Below are positions 16,186 through 24,646 of a stretch of DNA of 64,000 nt, piece after piece; position 1 is the first letter of the stretch; each line of letters begins with the position of its first letter. Both the position numbers and the translations under genes were made by a program. The stretch comes from Chitinophagaceae bacterium UBA1930 (GTDB lineage: Bacteria > Bacteroidota > Bacteroidia > Chitinophagales > Chitinophagaceae). The stretch covers positions 1,364,868 through 1,428,867 of the forward strand of contig DDFK01000002.1 in NCBI GenBank assembly GCA_002337145.1. The letters are read 5' to 3'. The notes beneath the pieces are model-generated. The model made no database searches. It saw only the letters and a list, made by a program, of their open reading frames with translations, and was not told the origin of the DNA.

Positions 16186-16747
16186 AAATGTTATCGGGCG
16201 TAATACAATAGTTTAAAGGTACATCAAATTCGTTGGCATCTTCAATTTTATCAACCGGTGCAAAATAATTGTAGCCAATGGAAATAATGTCTTGCCTGCA
16301 TTGTGCCAGGTATTTGTCGTAGAAGCCTTTACCATAGCCAACCCTGTAGCCTTGCTTGTCGCAGATGAGCAGGGGTACGAATACGAGGTCAATTTCATCG
16401 GCTGGCAGCAAGATGCCTTCTTTTGGTTGCGTTATGCCATATTGGCCTGTCGTATAAACCGTGTCTTCATGTATCAGCATGGCCTGCATGGTGTTTGTTG
16501 CAAAATCGGCAACTGGGTATGCAATCCTTAAACCGGGAATGGTGTGGCGTAGGTACGATGTGAAGAGTTGGGTATTTGGCTCGTTCATGTTGGCCATTGG
16601 CCAGTAGGTGAGCAGGGTGGTTACGTCTTCATCAAAATACAGTTGCTGCAACTGCAACAGCATTAAGTCATCCAGCTTCAATTTGTCTTTTGAAGAAAGG
16701 GCTATCCGCTTTTCTTTATAGATGGTCCTGAGTTCCTTTTTTGTCAT
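16175..16747 (-). CDS. 5-formyltetrahydrofolate cyclo-ligase
   Basis: A 190-residue MTHFS-type enzyme that converts 5-formyl-THF to 5,10-methenyl-THF using ATP. It begins MTKKELRTIYKEKRIAL, as in the family, and has the C-terminal ligand loop VGYGKGFYDKYLAQC with the G-Y-G-K-G-F-Y-D motif. It overlaps bioD by 4 bases upstream and lpxK by 11 bases downstream. The length is normal for the family, and no anomaly was seen. Confidence 0.93.
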   Translation of the reverse strand: MTKKELRTIYKEKRIALSSKDKLKLDDLMLLQLQQLYFDEDVTTLLTYWPMANMNEPNTQLFTSYLRHTIPGLRIAYPVADFATNTMQAMLIHEDTVYTTGQYGITQPKEGILLPADEIDLVFVPLLICDKQGYRVGYGKGFYDKYLAQCRQDIISIGYNYFAPVDKIEDANEFDVPLNYCITPDNIYEL

Positions 16748-17385
16748 ATTAGTTGCTGCAAAGATAGCCGGATACGGTTAGCTTGTTCCTGCACGAAAGC
16801 TTTGTTGATATTTTCTGTAAAAGGGATGGAGGCTATTTTAGGGTAGCCTGTCCATTGTACGATTTCGTCTTCATAGTCCAGGTACTGGTCGTTGAATATC
16901 CAGCCAACCACATCGAGCCTGAACTGTTTGCACAAGGCTGCTGTTAGCAAAGAGTGGTTGATGCTGCCCAGGTAGTTCCTGCTTACCAGTATGATCCTTG
17001 CATTGAGCTGCTTGATTAAATCGGCAACAAACTGGGTGTCGTTTAAGGGAACCAACATGCCACCTGCACCTTCTATAATAAGTGGACTGTTTGAAATAGG
17101 GTGTTGGTCAATAATATGGTTGAGGTTAATGGTAATGCCTTCCTGCTTTGCGGCAATATGGGGCGATGCAGCAAGCTTAAGTTTGTAAACTTCGGGATGG
17201 ATAATTGTTTGTTCGTTACTTAAAATGGAGGCCACATGTAATGCATCTGTTCCATCGTCAAAGCCAGCCTGTACAGGTTTCCAGTAATCGGCCTGCAAAG
17301 CTTCAGTAACAATTGCGGCTACCAAGGTTTTACCAACACCGGTACCAATGCCCGTAATGAAAATGGGAGATGATTGATGGTTCAT
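16744..17385 (-). CDS. bioD: Dethiobiotin synthase
   Basis: A 213-residue P-loop enzyme that closes the ureido ring of dethiobiotin from 7,8-diaminopelargonate, CO2 and ATP. Features are Walker A GIGTGVGKTLVAA (12-24), YWKPVQAGFDDGTD with the substrate-binding Lys, and IIEGAGGMLVPLN in the nucleotide/Mg site. It follows rsmD after 30 bases and overlaps the cyclo-ligase gene by 4. No other biotin gene (bioA, B, F) lies in this window, so the pathway is split; biotin is also needed by the acyl-CoA carboxylase at 38752-40374. Confidence 0.93.
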   Translation of the reverse strand: MNHQSSPIFITGIGTGVGKTLVAAIVTEALQADYWKPVQAGFDDGTDALHVASILSNEQTIIHPEVYKLKLAASPHIAAKQEGITINLNHIIDQHPISNSPLIIEGAGGMLVPLNDTQFVADLIKQLNARIILVSRNYLGSINHSLLTAALCKQFRLDVVGWIFNDQYLDYEDEIVQWTGYPKIASIPFTENINKAFVQEQANRIRLSLQQLI

Positions 17386-17415
17386 GGTTGTAATTATTGG
17401 GGCAACTGTGTTTCA

Positions 17416-17955
17416 TCAATTGCAAACAAAAAAGCTGAACAGTGTGGTGCCGTAGTTGCGTACAAAACTGAAGCCTTCAAACTTTTCGTAGTTGTTGCGT
17501 GGGGTATGTTCCAGTACAAACAGGCCGTTGGGTGCAATCAATTTTTTCTGTACAATTATTTTGGGTAGCTCGTCAATAGTGCCCAGTGCATAGGGTGGCC
17601 CCGCAAAAATGAAATCGTAACTGCCGCTGCATGTTTTTAGGAAGTTGAACACTTCCATCTTTAGCACTTTGCAGTTTTCAATGCCCAGCATGTCCACATT
17701 TTTTTTAATGAAGCCGTGCATGGTATTGTCCATTTCCACAATAGTCAAATCGGCGGCCCCACGTGATGCCAGTTCGTAGCTGATGCTGCCCGTGCCACCA
17801 AAGAGGTCCAATGTGGTGATGCCGTCAAAAGAGATCCTGTTCTGTAGAATATTGAAAAGGCCGCTTTTGGCAATATCCGTAGTGGGCCTGGTATGTGGCA
17901 TATTGGCCGGCGGGTTTATCCTTCGGCTGCCGAATTTTCCCGATATGATTCTCAT
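17416..17955 (-). CDS. rsmD: 16S rRNA m2G966 methyltransferase RsmD-like, with variant catalytic motif
   Basis: A 179-residue Rossmann-fold methyltransferase of the RsmD family, which methylates G966 (E. coli numbering) of 16S rRNA. It starts MRIISGKFGSRRI, typical of RsmD, with the TRPTTD segment and the SAM motif LDLFGGTGSISYE (about 49-61). Motif IV, normally (D/N)PP(F/Y), reads AGPPY (118-122) with Gly119 encoded by GGG, so the usual catalytic Asp/Asn is missing. It overlaps DUF3822 by 4 bases. The family call is firm; whether this copy is active is open. Confidence 0.88.
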   Translation of the reverse strand: MRIISGKFGSRRINPPANMPHTRPTTDIAKSGLFNILQNRISFDGITTLDLFGGTGSISYELASRGAADLTIVEMDNTMHGFIKKNVDMLGIENCKVLKMEVFNFLKTCSGSYDFIFAGPPYALGTIDELPKIIVQKKLIAPNGLFVLEHTPRNNYEKFEGFSFVRNYGTTLFSFFVCN

Positions 17956-18794
17956 GCCTCTAAATTGAAAAAAGGTGCAAAATAATGTAATGGGTAGCTG
18001 TTTATTTTTTCGTTGATGTTCTCGTCAACTGCTACTTGGTCCAGGTAAATGTCTGTAAAGTTCTGTTGCAGGTATTGGTAGGCTGCAGACTGTAGGTCTA
18101 TAAAGCCAGATAACTGCAGGCGGGCATGTTGCAGTTCAAACTGGTTCTGTATGTTCAATAGAATATATAGTACATCTTCGGGTTCTTTATAGTTGAAGCG
18201 TTGCACTACTTCTAGCTTGCCATTCCTGGTTACGGTTACAATAAATTTCTTGTTGTAAAACTGCACTTTTATAAGCGGGGCTTTGCTTGTGGCTGTTTCA
18301 GCAAACAGGTTGTTGAGCAGGCTGCTGTATATATGGTACGATTTGACGTTGAGGAAATTCTTGCTGATGGTTTCGAACAAGGCATTCTCTATGCGGTAAG
18401 CATTGATGATTTCAGGATTGTTCTTTACTTCATCGTGCTGCAGCGTGGTTTTTGGGCGTTCGCCATGTATCAGGTTCAGGAAAAGTTCAGCATTGGTTGC
18501 GGTGAACTTGTAGGATGGTATCAATGTGGCTTCTTCCACATTGTAGTATATCTTGGTGGCATCATAGCTTTTGTCAAGCAGGCCCGAGTTGATCCTTAGC
18601 TCGTACAGTATCTCGTCCCAGTCATTCTCCGAGTTATCTACCTTGAAAAATTCGAATGCACTTACGGTATTGCTTTTTTCGTTCTTTACCAAACAGGCAA
18701 TGTGCTCATTGCTTATCTCAATAATCAATGTGTCCTCATTGAATGGGGAATATGAGGGCGTATCATTATAAATACCGATCGTTTTTTGTATCAT
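17952..18794 (-). CDS. DUF3822 family protein
   Basis: A 280-residue protein of the DUF3822 type found next to rsmD in Bacteroidota. The frame is open to 18887, but MIQKTIGIYNDTPSYSPFNEDTLIIEIS at 18794 matches the usual start. It has the alternating-strand and helix pattern of an actin-like ATPase fold: ISNEHIACLV near the N-terminus, and a second subdomain with VTVTRNGKLEVVQRFNY. Its function is unknown. It is the first gene of the DUF3822-rsmD-bioD-cyclo-ligase-lpxK-rnr operon and overlaps rsmD by 4 bases. Confidence 0.8.
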   Translation of the reverse strand: MIQKTIGIYNDTPSYSPFNEDTLIIEISNEHIACLVKNEKSNTVSAFEFFKVDNSENDWDEILYELRINSGLLDKSYDATKIYYNVEEATLIPSYKFTATNAELFLNLIHGERPKTTLQHDEVKNNPEIINAYRIENALFETISKNFLNVKSYHIYSSLLNNLFAETATSKAPLIKVQFYNKKFIVTVTRNGKLEVVQRFNYKEPEDVLYILLNIQNQFELQHARLQLSGFIDLQSAAYQYLQQNFTDIYLDQVAVDENINEKINSYPLHYFAPFFNLEA

Positions 18795-18922
18795 GAATAG
18801 CTGGATTGCTTTGCAATGATAGAAAAAATATCGTTGTGTAGCGAAGCATTGGGCGAAAGCTATGTAATGCTCTACATGAAAAGACAATAAAGTTTGGCAA
18901 AATCATTAAGCTAAAAGCATTT

Positions 18923-19066
18923 AGGCTCAAGCCGCATGGCTTCGTACTTGCAACAGCACTCTTTTCGCTTCTTTGAAAAAATATCGCTTTGCGATTTTTT
19001 CAATTCAGATAAATCGGAACCAAACCGAAAAATGTGCCTTATGCAAGTACTGGTGTAAGGTGCGAA
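18923..19066. repeat. Structured repeat element, copy 1
   Basis: The left flank from AGGCTCAAGCCGCATGGCTT (18923) through GTACTTGCAACAGCACT and the right flank CCTTATGCAAGTACTGGTGT..GGTGCGA (19037-19065) are shared almost base for base with 63613-63725. The centre differs and holds an imperfect hairpin (around ATCGCTTTGCGAT). AAGCC-GCAT-GGCTT forms a small stem, and GTACTTGCA pairs with TGCAAGTAC across the element. This fills most of the 367-base gap between DUF3822 and the MATE gene. It could be a MITE/REP-like repeat or a structured RNA. Confidence 0.65.
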
Positions 19067-19161
19067 TATTTGAAGAATTGAAGAATGCTTACAAAAAGTT
19101 TACATGCGTTTGCCTGCCAGAAATATCCCTTGCAGTTTGTAACCCTTAGTTTTGCATCCTT

Positions 19162-20520
19162 ATGTCTAACGATGCAGCAAAACTGAATTTACAGGTAGGA
19201 ATATCCAATAAGGCAATCCTCAAAATTTCCATACCCATTGCTGCTTCCATACTGGTGCCGCAACTGAATTTTGTGACCAATAATATTTTTCTGGGGCATT
19301 TTAGCAGGCAGGCCCTTGCAGTTGCAGGTATTACAGGTGTTTATTATTTGATTTTTGCCGTGATTGGCAATGGATTGAACAATGGGTTGCAATCGCTGAT
19401 AGCACGCCGTGCCGGAGAGAACCGGGTTGATGAAATTGGCAAGCTGTTCTCGCAGGGTGTGCGTATTGCGTTGGCAATGGCGTTGGCAGGCATATTGGTA
19501 ACCTGGTTTGTGGCACCTGCTATTTTGAAATGGAGCCTGCATGATGAACGCAACGTGCAGATGGCGGTGGACTTTTTGCATGTCCGTATTTTTGGCTTGC
19601 CCTTCCTTTTCCTGTACCAGATGCGTAACGCATTATTGGTGGGTACCAACCAGAGCAAGTACCTAATTATTGGTACAGCCACTGAAGCGGCGTGCAATGT
19701 GTTTTTTGATTATACGCTGATTTTTGGTAGGCTGGGTTTTCCGGCCCTGGGCTTTAATGGTGCCGCTTATGCATCGGTTGTTTCGGAGGCCATTGGTCTG
19801 TTGGTGATTTTTGTGGTGATACGCAAAAAAGGCATCAGCAAACAGTTTGGCCTGTTTAAGCATTGGGGCTATGATGCTGCCAATACCAAACTGATATTGG
19901 TACAGTCGCTGCCATTGATTGGGCAGTTTGTATTGAGCATTACGGCATGGGAGTTTTTTTATGTGCTGATTGAGCATCACGGTACACTTGACCTTGCCGT
20001 ATCCAACGCCATGCGTAACATATTTGGTGTGTTTGGCTGCTTTACCTGGGCCTTTGCATCAACAACCAATGCCATGGTGAGCAATATAATAGGGCAGGGA
20101 TTGCAACATAGGGTGATAGAACTTATTTATAAGATCATTAAAATAAATTTTGGTTTTGCTGCATTGGTGTGCGTGTTGCTGAATGTGTTTCCGCACCTGT
20201 TCCTTTCGGTGTATGGGCAGGGCGAAGAATTTATACAGGCCGCTATGCCTGTGTTGCGTGTTGTTTCAACAGCATTACTGCTTATGTCCATTGCGGTTGT
20301 GTGGTTGAATGCATTGACTGGTTCGGGCAACACCAAAATAAGCCTGCTTTCGGAAATGGTGGCCATTTTGTTGTACTGCACTTATGTATATATTGTATTG
20401 GAGCAATTGAAACTGCCGATTATTTATGGCTGGGCAAGTGAGTGGCTGTATTGGCTTTCGTTGTTTGTGCCTTCTTTCTGGTACATGAAATCCGGACGAT
20501 GGAAGCATAAGAAATTGTAA
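19162..20520 (+). CDS. MATE-family efflux transporter
   Basis: A 452-residue inner membrane transporter with about 12 hydrophobic segments in two related halves. The N-terminal AILKISIPIAASILVPQLNFVTNNIFLGHFS and following GVYYLIFAVIGNGLNNGLQSLIARRAGE are typical of MATE exporters, which move drugs or metabolites out in exchange for H+ or Na+. The substrate cannot be predicted. A -7-like TAGTTTTG box lies at 19147-19154, very close to the ATG, which would give a near-leaderless mRNA. No regulator is adjacent. Confidence 0.92.
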   Translation: MSNDAAKLNLQVGISNKAILKISIPIAASILVPQLNFVTNNIFLGHFSRQALAVAGITGVYYLIFAVIGNGLNNGLQSLIARRAGENRVDEIGKLFSQGVRIALAMALAGILVTWFVAPAILKWSLHDERNVQMAVDFLHVRIFGLPFLFLYQMRNALLVGTNQSKYLIIGTATEAACNVFFDYTLIFGRLGFPALGFNGAAYASVVSEAIGLLVIFVVIRKKGISKQFGLFKHWGYDAANTKLILVQSLPLIGQFVLSITAWEFFYVLIEHHGTLDLAVSNAMRNIFGVFGCFTWAFASTTNAMVSNIIGQGLQHRVIELIYKIIKINFGFAALVCVLLNVFPHLFLSVYGQGEEFIQAAMPVLRVVSTALLLMSIAVVWLNALTGSGNTKISLLSEMVAILLYCTYVYIVLEQLKLPIIYGWASEWLYWLSLFVPSFWYMKSGRWKHKKL

Positions 20521-20629
20521 AATTTTAACAAGTAACTTAGCAGTTATAGGAAGCTGAAGCAGATATTCGCGTATCAGTGTTTGGTATAAGAAAATATTTC
20601 ATCCTGAAGTACACATCTAAAATAACTGC

Positions 20630-22948
20630 ATGAAAAAAAATATGCTCCTGCTGCTCCTTTTTGTTTCGTCTGTAGCATTAGGGCAAACAGTTGTCCTTTC
20701 TGGAAAAATAGTTGACACAAACAAGCAGCCGGTCAATTTTGGCGATGCTTTTCTGCTGTCAACAAAAGACTCGTCCCTTATAAAATATGCTCCTGTAAAA
20801 GCAGATGGCTTTGTATTCGATGCTGTACAAAAAGGCAGTTACTTGTTAAGAATTTCCTGCTTGGGGTTTGAAGAAAGAATAGAGCCCCTTGTTCTTTCAG
20901 AAGATAAGAACTTGGTTATTCCTTTGAATGCGGCTACTGCCACACTAAAAGAAGTTAGCGTAAAATCGTCCAGAAAAACATTTACCAACACCCATGGCAA
21001 TACAAAAGTGAGTATTGAAAATTCACCTTTTGCATCTATCCCCAACCCGGTTGAATTGCTGTCGAAGCTGCCTGCCATACAGGTATCCCCAACTGGTGAA
21101 TCCGTAAGCATTATCGGCAAAGGAGAGCCATTGATTTATATAGAAAACCAACGTGTTTCCATTGCCGATTTGAATGCCTTGTCCGTAAACGACATCAAGA
21201 CAATTGAAATCATCAACAACCCATCTGCAAAATATGAAGCTGCAGGCAGGGCGGTAATATTGATTACACGCAAGGCCAATAAACGGGAAGGGTTGAAAGT
21301 TGATTTGTCGGAAACGGCTTCGGTAAGAAAATACTTGACCAACCGTGTAGCTGTTGATGTGAACATGAAAAAAAAGAAACTGGAAGTGAAAACCAATTTG
21401 CAATACAACCAAATCAAGAACTGGGAAGGCAATGCGTATGATTTCCGCATCAATAGCCAAAATGTGCAATCGGGCTACGATGTAACGGCAGTAACCACCA
21501 GGCCTCAATTCATTGTTGGTACCGGGGCCTATTACCAAATGGATGATGATAACAACATTTCCATCAACACAACTATACGGTCGCAAACAGAAACATTTCC
21601 CATCAATACAAATTCGGTTTTAAAAAACAATAGTGTTGATGACCATGTACTAACCAACAGTTTCAATAAAGGGAATAGGCTGTTTACAACCACCAACCTG
21701 AACTATAACCGCAACTTTAAAAAATTGGAAGCCCAGTTATTTGTGGGTGCCCAATATTCAACACTTGACCAAACAGTGCAAAGCAATATTTTCGACAACC
21801 ACAACAATACGCAGTTCAACCTTTCGCAAGAGCGTAACCAAAAAAACAAAGTGGGTGTCTTTACGGCTAGGGCAGATGTTGAAAAAACGTTCAAGAACAA
21901 GATGAAACTGGAAACCGGTGTCAACTTTTCAGCACCAACATCTACTTCTTTGGCGGATATTGAAAAATATAACCCCGTAAGCAGTACCCATTCAAACTAT
22001 CAATACAATGAAAAAGATTATGCAGCTTACACACAGTTGTCTGGCAGCATCAAAAAAGTTGACTACGCTGTAGGTATTAGGCTTGAAACCACTGATGTTA
22101 AAGGGAAATTCAAGGATAGTGTTTCCTTGTTAGTTAACAGCAACAATACACAGTTCTTTCCCAAAATAAATATCGATATTCCTATTGATAGCTTGCTTAC
22201 GCTTAACCTCAACTATGCAAAAACAATTGAACGGCCCAATTTCTCCAGCATTACTGAAGTGACAACTTATATCAACCCTTATTTTGAATGGAGCAATAAC
22301 ACGCATATCGTACCTTCTATCAACAATGAAATTTCCGCTACGCTTCAACACAAAGAAAAATCGTTGCGTGTAACCTATTACAAACGCAACAATCCGGTGT
22401 ATGCCAATTTCAATTACAACCCATCTGCTGTATTACTGACAAGGGTCGATAAAAACTATCAATCGGAATCGGGCGTAGATGTAAATATTTCCTTTCCGGT
22501 AAAATATAAGTTATGGGTTTCCAACAATACCATAACCGGTGGAATAAGCAAGGTGCAAGACCCATTTGCCGAGGAACAGAATGCCACGCCTTACCTGTAT
22601 GCATACTCCTTTAACCAGTTCAACCTGTCCAAGAATTTAATATTTGCCATAACTGCGTGGGGCTTGACAAAAAGGAGCGAAGGTGCTTTTGAAAGGAATG
22701 GTCAATTTGCAGTGGATACAAGTATCAGCAAGAAATTCTATGATAAAATAAACTGCACTTTTAGCTTCAACAATATCTTCAATTCATTGTCGTACAAAGA
22801 AGCGTTCACTATAAATGATGTAAAAGCCAACGGTGTTTATTACGATACCAGTAGCGTTTCATTGGCCATCAAGTATTCATTCGGAAAAATTAAAAACCCC
22901 AGTTTCAAGAATAAGCAGGTTGATGAAAATTCGGGTAGGATGAATTGA
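20630..22948 (+). CDS. Outer membrane beta-barrel receptor (TonB receptor-like, OMP_b-brl type)
   Basis: A 772-residue outer membrane protein. A signal peptide (MKKNMLLLLLFVSSVALGQ) precedes a carboxypeptidase-regulatory-like beta-sandwich (about 20-105; SGKIVDTNKQPVNFGDAFL) and a plug-like domain (about 120-220; NPVELLSKLPAIQVSPTGE, IETINNPSAKYEAAG-type segment). A large barrel of alternating Asn/Tyr/Thr-rich strands follows and ends in KYSFGKIKNPSFKN. This is the 'outer membrane beta-barrel' family of TonB-receptor relatives. The plug and carboxypeptidase-like domain suggest peptide or small-molecule import, but no SusD-like partner is present and the substrate is unknown. Confidence 0.87.
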   Translation: MKKNMLLLLLFVSSVALGQTVVLSGKIVDTNKQPVNFGDAFLLSTKDSSLIKYAPVKADGFVFDAVQKGSYLLRISCLGFEERIEPLVLSEDKNLVIPLNAATATLKEVSVKSSRKTFTNTHGNTKVSIENSPFASIPNPVELLSKLPAIQVSPTGESVSIIGKGEPLIYIENQRVSIADLNALSVNDIKTIEIINNPSAKYEAAGRAVILITRKANKREGLKVDLSETASVRKYLTNRVAVDVNMKKKKLEVKTNLQYNQIKNWEGNAYDFRINSQNVQSGYDVTAVTTRPQFIVGTGAYYQMDDDNNISINTTIRSQTETFPINTNSVLKNNSVDDHVLTNSFNKGNRLFTTTNLNYNRNFKKLEAQLFVGAQYSTLDQTVQSNIFDNHNNTQFNLSQERNQKNKVGVFTARADVEKTFKNKMKLETGVNFSAPTSTSLADIEKYNPVSSTHSNYQYNEKDYAAYTQLSGSIKKVDYAVGIRLETTDVKGKFKDSVSLLVNSNNTQFFPKINIDIPIDSLLTLNLNYAKTIERPNFSSITEVTTYINPYFEWSNNTHIVPSINNEISATLQHKEKSLRVTYYKRNNPVYANFNYNPSAVLLTRVDKNYQSESGVDVNISFPVKYKLWVSNNTITGGISKVQDPFAEEQNATPYLYAYSFNQFNLSKNLIFAITAWGLTKRSEGAFERNGQFAVDTSISKKFYDKINCTFSFNNIFNSLSYKEAFTINDVKANGVYYDTSSVSLAIKYSFGKIKNPSFKNKQVDENSGRMN

Positions 22949-23012
22949 TAAGGATGTTTTTTAAGAGGCAGCCTCTATTCACTATATTCATAATTCATTT
23001 AATTAAAAAGAT

Positions 23013-23501
23013 ATGAACGAAGAAATTTTTTGGGAAATTATTGAATTGTCTTGGAAGGACTCATCACATTTGAATAGCTTAAGAAGTAAAGCCCTTCAAA
23101 CAAATGATGGCGAGGTATTGAGTGAATTAAGTGTGGAATTAGAAGATGAAATTTTAGCAAATTACAGTGCACGGCTTCTTAAATTGGACAAAGAAGATTT
23201 TACTGCATTCATTCATATTTTAGAAGAAAGATTATATCATATTGACAGGGAAAAAATACAGGAATATACTGATGGATCAGATGATGGATTTCTTTATGCA
23301 AGATGCTTTATTATGGCAATGGGTAAGGATTATTATAACATGGTTGACAAGGATCCTTCAAAAGCAACAATGGATTTGGAAGCGGAAATTTTTGGTTTTT
23401 CTGCATATGGCTTATTTGAAGAAAAATTTGGAGAAGAATTTGAACGCTATTCAGTTCATAGTATCGAATCTTGTTCAAATCAAGATGGTTGGAGCAGTTA
23501 G
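23013..23501 (+). CDS. DUF4240 domain protein
   Basis: A 162-residue soluble acidic protein starting MNEEIFWEIIELSW, the usual opening of DUF4240, with the internal GSDDGFLYARCFIMAMGKDYY segment and a final F-G-Y/GLFEEKFGEEF stretch. The family often occurs among contact-dependent or polymorphic toxin immunity-like proteins, but no toxin is next to it here. It is a little more AT-rich than its neighbours. It begins 64 bases after the outer membrane receptor gene and may share its transcript. Confidence 0.78.
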   Translation: MNEEIFWEIIELSWKDSSHLNSLRSKALQTNDGEVLSELSVELEDEILANYSARLLKLDKEDFTAFIHILEERLYHIDREKIQEYTDGSDDGFLYARCFIMAMGKDYYNMVDKDPSKATMDLEAEIFGFSAYGLFEEKFGEEFERYSVHSIESCSNQDGWSS

Positions 23502-23578
23502 TTTCCAAAACTATCAGGACTAGGAATGATACTTTTCATCTTCTCAAAAAACCATTTTTCTATTTTACAATCAACCCT

Positions 23579-23586
23579 TACATTTG
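23579..23586 (+). promoter_or_regulatory. -7 box of the SRP RNA gene
   Basis: TACATTTG matches TAnnTTTG and ends 5 bases before the first paired base of the SRP RNA, so transcription is predicted to begin at about 23590. T-rich sequence lies at the -33 position, without a clear TTG. Confidence 0.5.
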
Positions 23587-23590
23587 CACC

Positions 23591-23686
23591 CGGCAGGTCT
23601 TATACGGCCAGCTCCTGCTGAACCTCCCCAGGGTAGGAATACAGCAAGGATAGGCGGTTGAGCGGTGCGATGTGAGTAGCCTGCCG
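23591..23686 (+). ncRNA. ffs: Signal recognition particle RNA, small bacterial type
   Basis: The terminal helix CGGCAGG/CCTGCCG (23591-23597 with 23680-23686) closes a structure of about 96 nt. Inside it are GGCCAGCTCCTGCTGAACC and, on the 3' side, GCAAGGATAGGCGGTTGAGCGGTGCGATG, which are the conserved Ffh-binding region (AGG..GCA internal loops near a tetraloop-like apex) of small SRP RNAs. It binds Ffh and directs co-translational membrane targeting. It stands between DUF4240 and the transaldolase-like gene with its own promoter and a hairpin downstream. Confidence 0.88.
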
Positions 23687-23702
23687 ATTTTTAAAACATT
23701 TG

Positions 23703-23755
23703 AAATGCAACAACTGGAAATCTGTATCTGAGTTTCAATTGTTGCATTTTGTATT
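23703..23755 (+). terminator. Hairpin after SRP RNA
   Basis: AAATGCAACAA (23703-23713) pairs perfectly with TTGTTGCATTT (23739-23749) around a 25-base loop, followed by TTGTATT. Position 17 bases after the SRP RNA suggests it is its terminator. Confidence 0.5.
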
Positions 23756-23859
23756 AATATTGCTGTCAGCCTGTCCCGATCAGGATTCCAGAAGGCAGTC
23801 CGGTTGCTACAGGTTCAAATGACGGTACACTTTATTCATCACTTCATTAAACTTTTCCA

Positions 23860-24510
23860 ATGAAATTTTTTATCGACACAGCCAATCTTGCTCAAATTAA
23901 AGAAGCAAACGATTTGGGTATCTTAGATGGCGTTACAACAAACCCATCGTTAATGGCCAAAGAAGGCATTAAAGGCGAAGAAGCAATCAACAACCATTAC
24001 AAAACAATTTGCGAACTGGTTGATGGCGATATCAGTGCCGAAGTATTGGGCGTAACGTATGAAGGCATTATTGAAGAAGGAAAGAAATTGGCAGCCATAC
24101 ACCCCAATATCGTGGTAAAAGTGCCAATGATTAAAGATGGTATCAAAGCCATTAAATGGTTTACCGATAACGGCATCAAAACAAACTGTACGTTGATATT
24201 CAGTGCAGGCCAAGCCATATTGGCTGCAAAAGCAGGTGCCACTTACATCTCTCCATTTATTGGCCGTATAGATGACAGTGGTTGGGACGGTGTTCAGTTG
24301 ATTGAACAGATTGCAACCATTTATCAGGTACAGGGTTTCAAGTCAGAAATTTTGGCAGCTTCCATCCGCAATGCAAATCATATTATTGCCTGTGCTGAAG
24401 CAGGTGCCGATGTTTGCACCTGTCCGTTGGATTCCATTCTTGGTCTGTTGAAACATCCGTTAACGGATATCGGCCTGGCCAAATTCCTAGAGGATGCAAA
24501 GAAAATGTAA
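23860..24510 (+). CDS. Fructose-6-phosphate aldolase / transaldolase (TalC-like)
   Basis: A 216-residue TIM-barrel class I aldolase. It starts MKFFIDTANLAQIKEAN, with DGVTTNPSLMAKEG and the Schiff-base Lys in NIVVKVPMIKDG (about residues 88-96); the short length puts it in the FSA/TalC group, not the long transaldolases. It may act as a transaldolase in the non-oxidative pentose phosphate pathway or as a fructose-6-phosphate aldolase; sequence alone does not distinguish them. It is monocistronic, with a strong terminator. Confidence 0.92.
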   Translation: MKFFIDTANLAQIKEANDLGILDGVTTNPSLMAKEGIKGEEAINNHYKTICELVDGDISAEVLGVTYEGIIEEGKKLAAIHPNIVVKVPMIKDGIKAIKWFTDNGIKTNCTLIFSAGQAILAAKAGATYISPFIGRIDDSGWDGVQLIEQIATIYQVQGFKSEILAASIRNANHIIACAEAGADVCTCPLDSILGLLKHPLTDIGLAKFLEDAKKM

Positions 24511-24557
24511 GGTTTAAAATACAAGAAACAAGGTTCAAGAAATTTAAGTATACCAGT

Positions 24558-24596
24558 AAAACCCCGTTAGCTATTGACTTTCGGGGTTTTGTTTTA
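24558..24596 (+). terminator. Rho-independent terminator of the transaldolase-like gene
   Basis: AAAACCCCG (24558-24566) pairs with CGGGGTTTT (24582-24590), followed by GTTTTAT. It may also serve the convergent AlkD-like gene. Confidence 0.75.
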
Positions 24597-24646
24597 TACC
24601 TACACTATAAAACTTCGCCCTGTTCACCAATCAATCAATTAACGAA

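Noticed and set aside
23755..23859. Possible second small RNA downstream of the SRP RNA (CCTG..CAGG stems)
   Set aside because: The pairing is short and inconsistent, and no promoter or terminator marks it; more likely the leader of the transaldolase-like gene.
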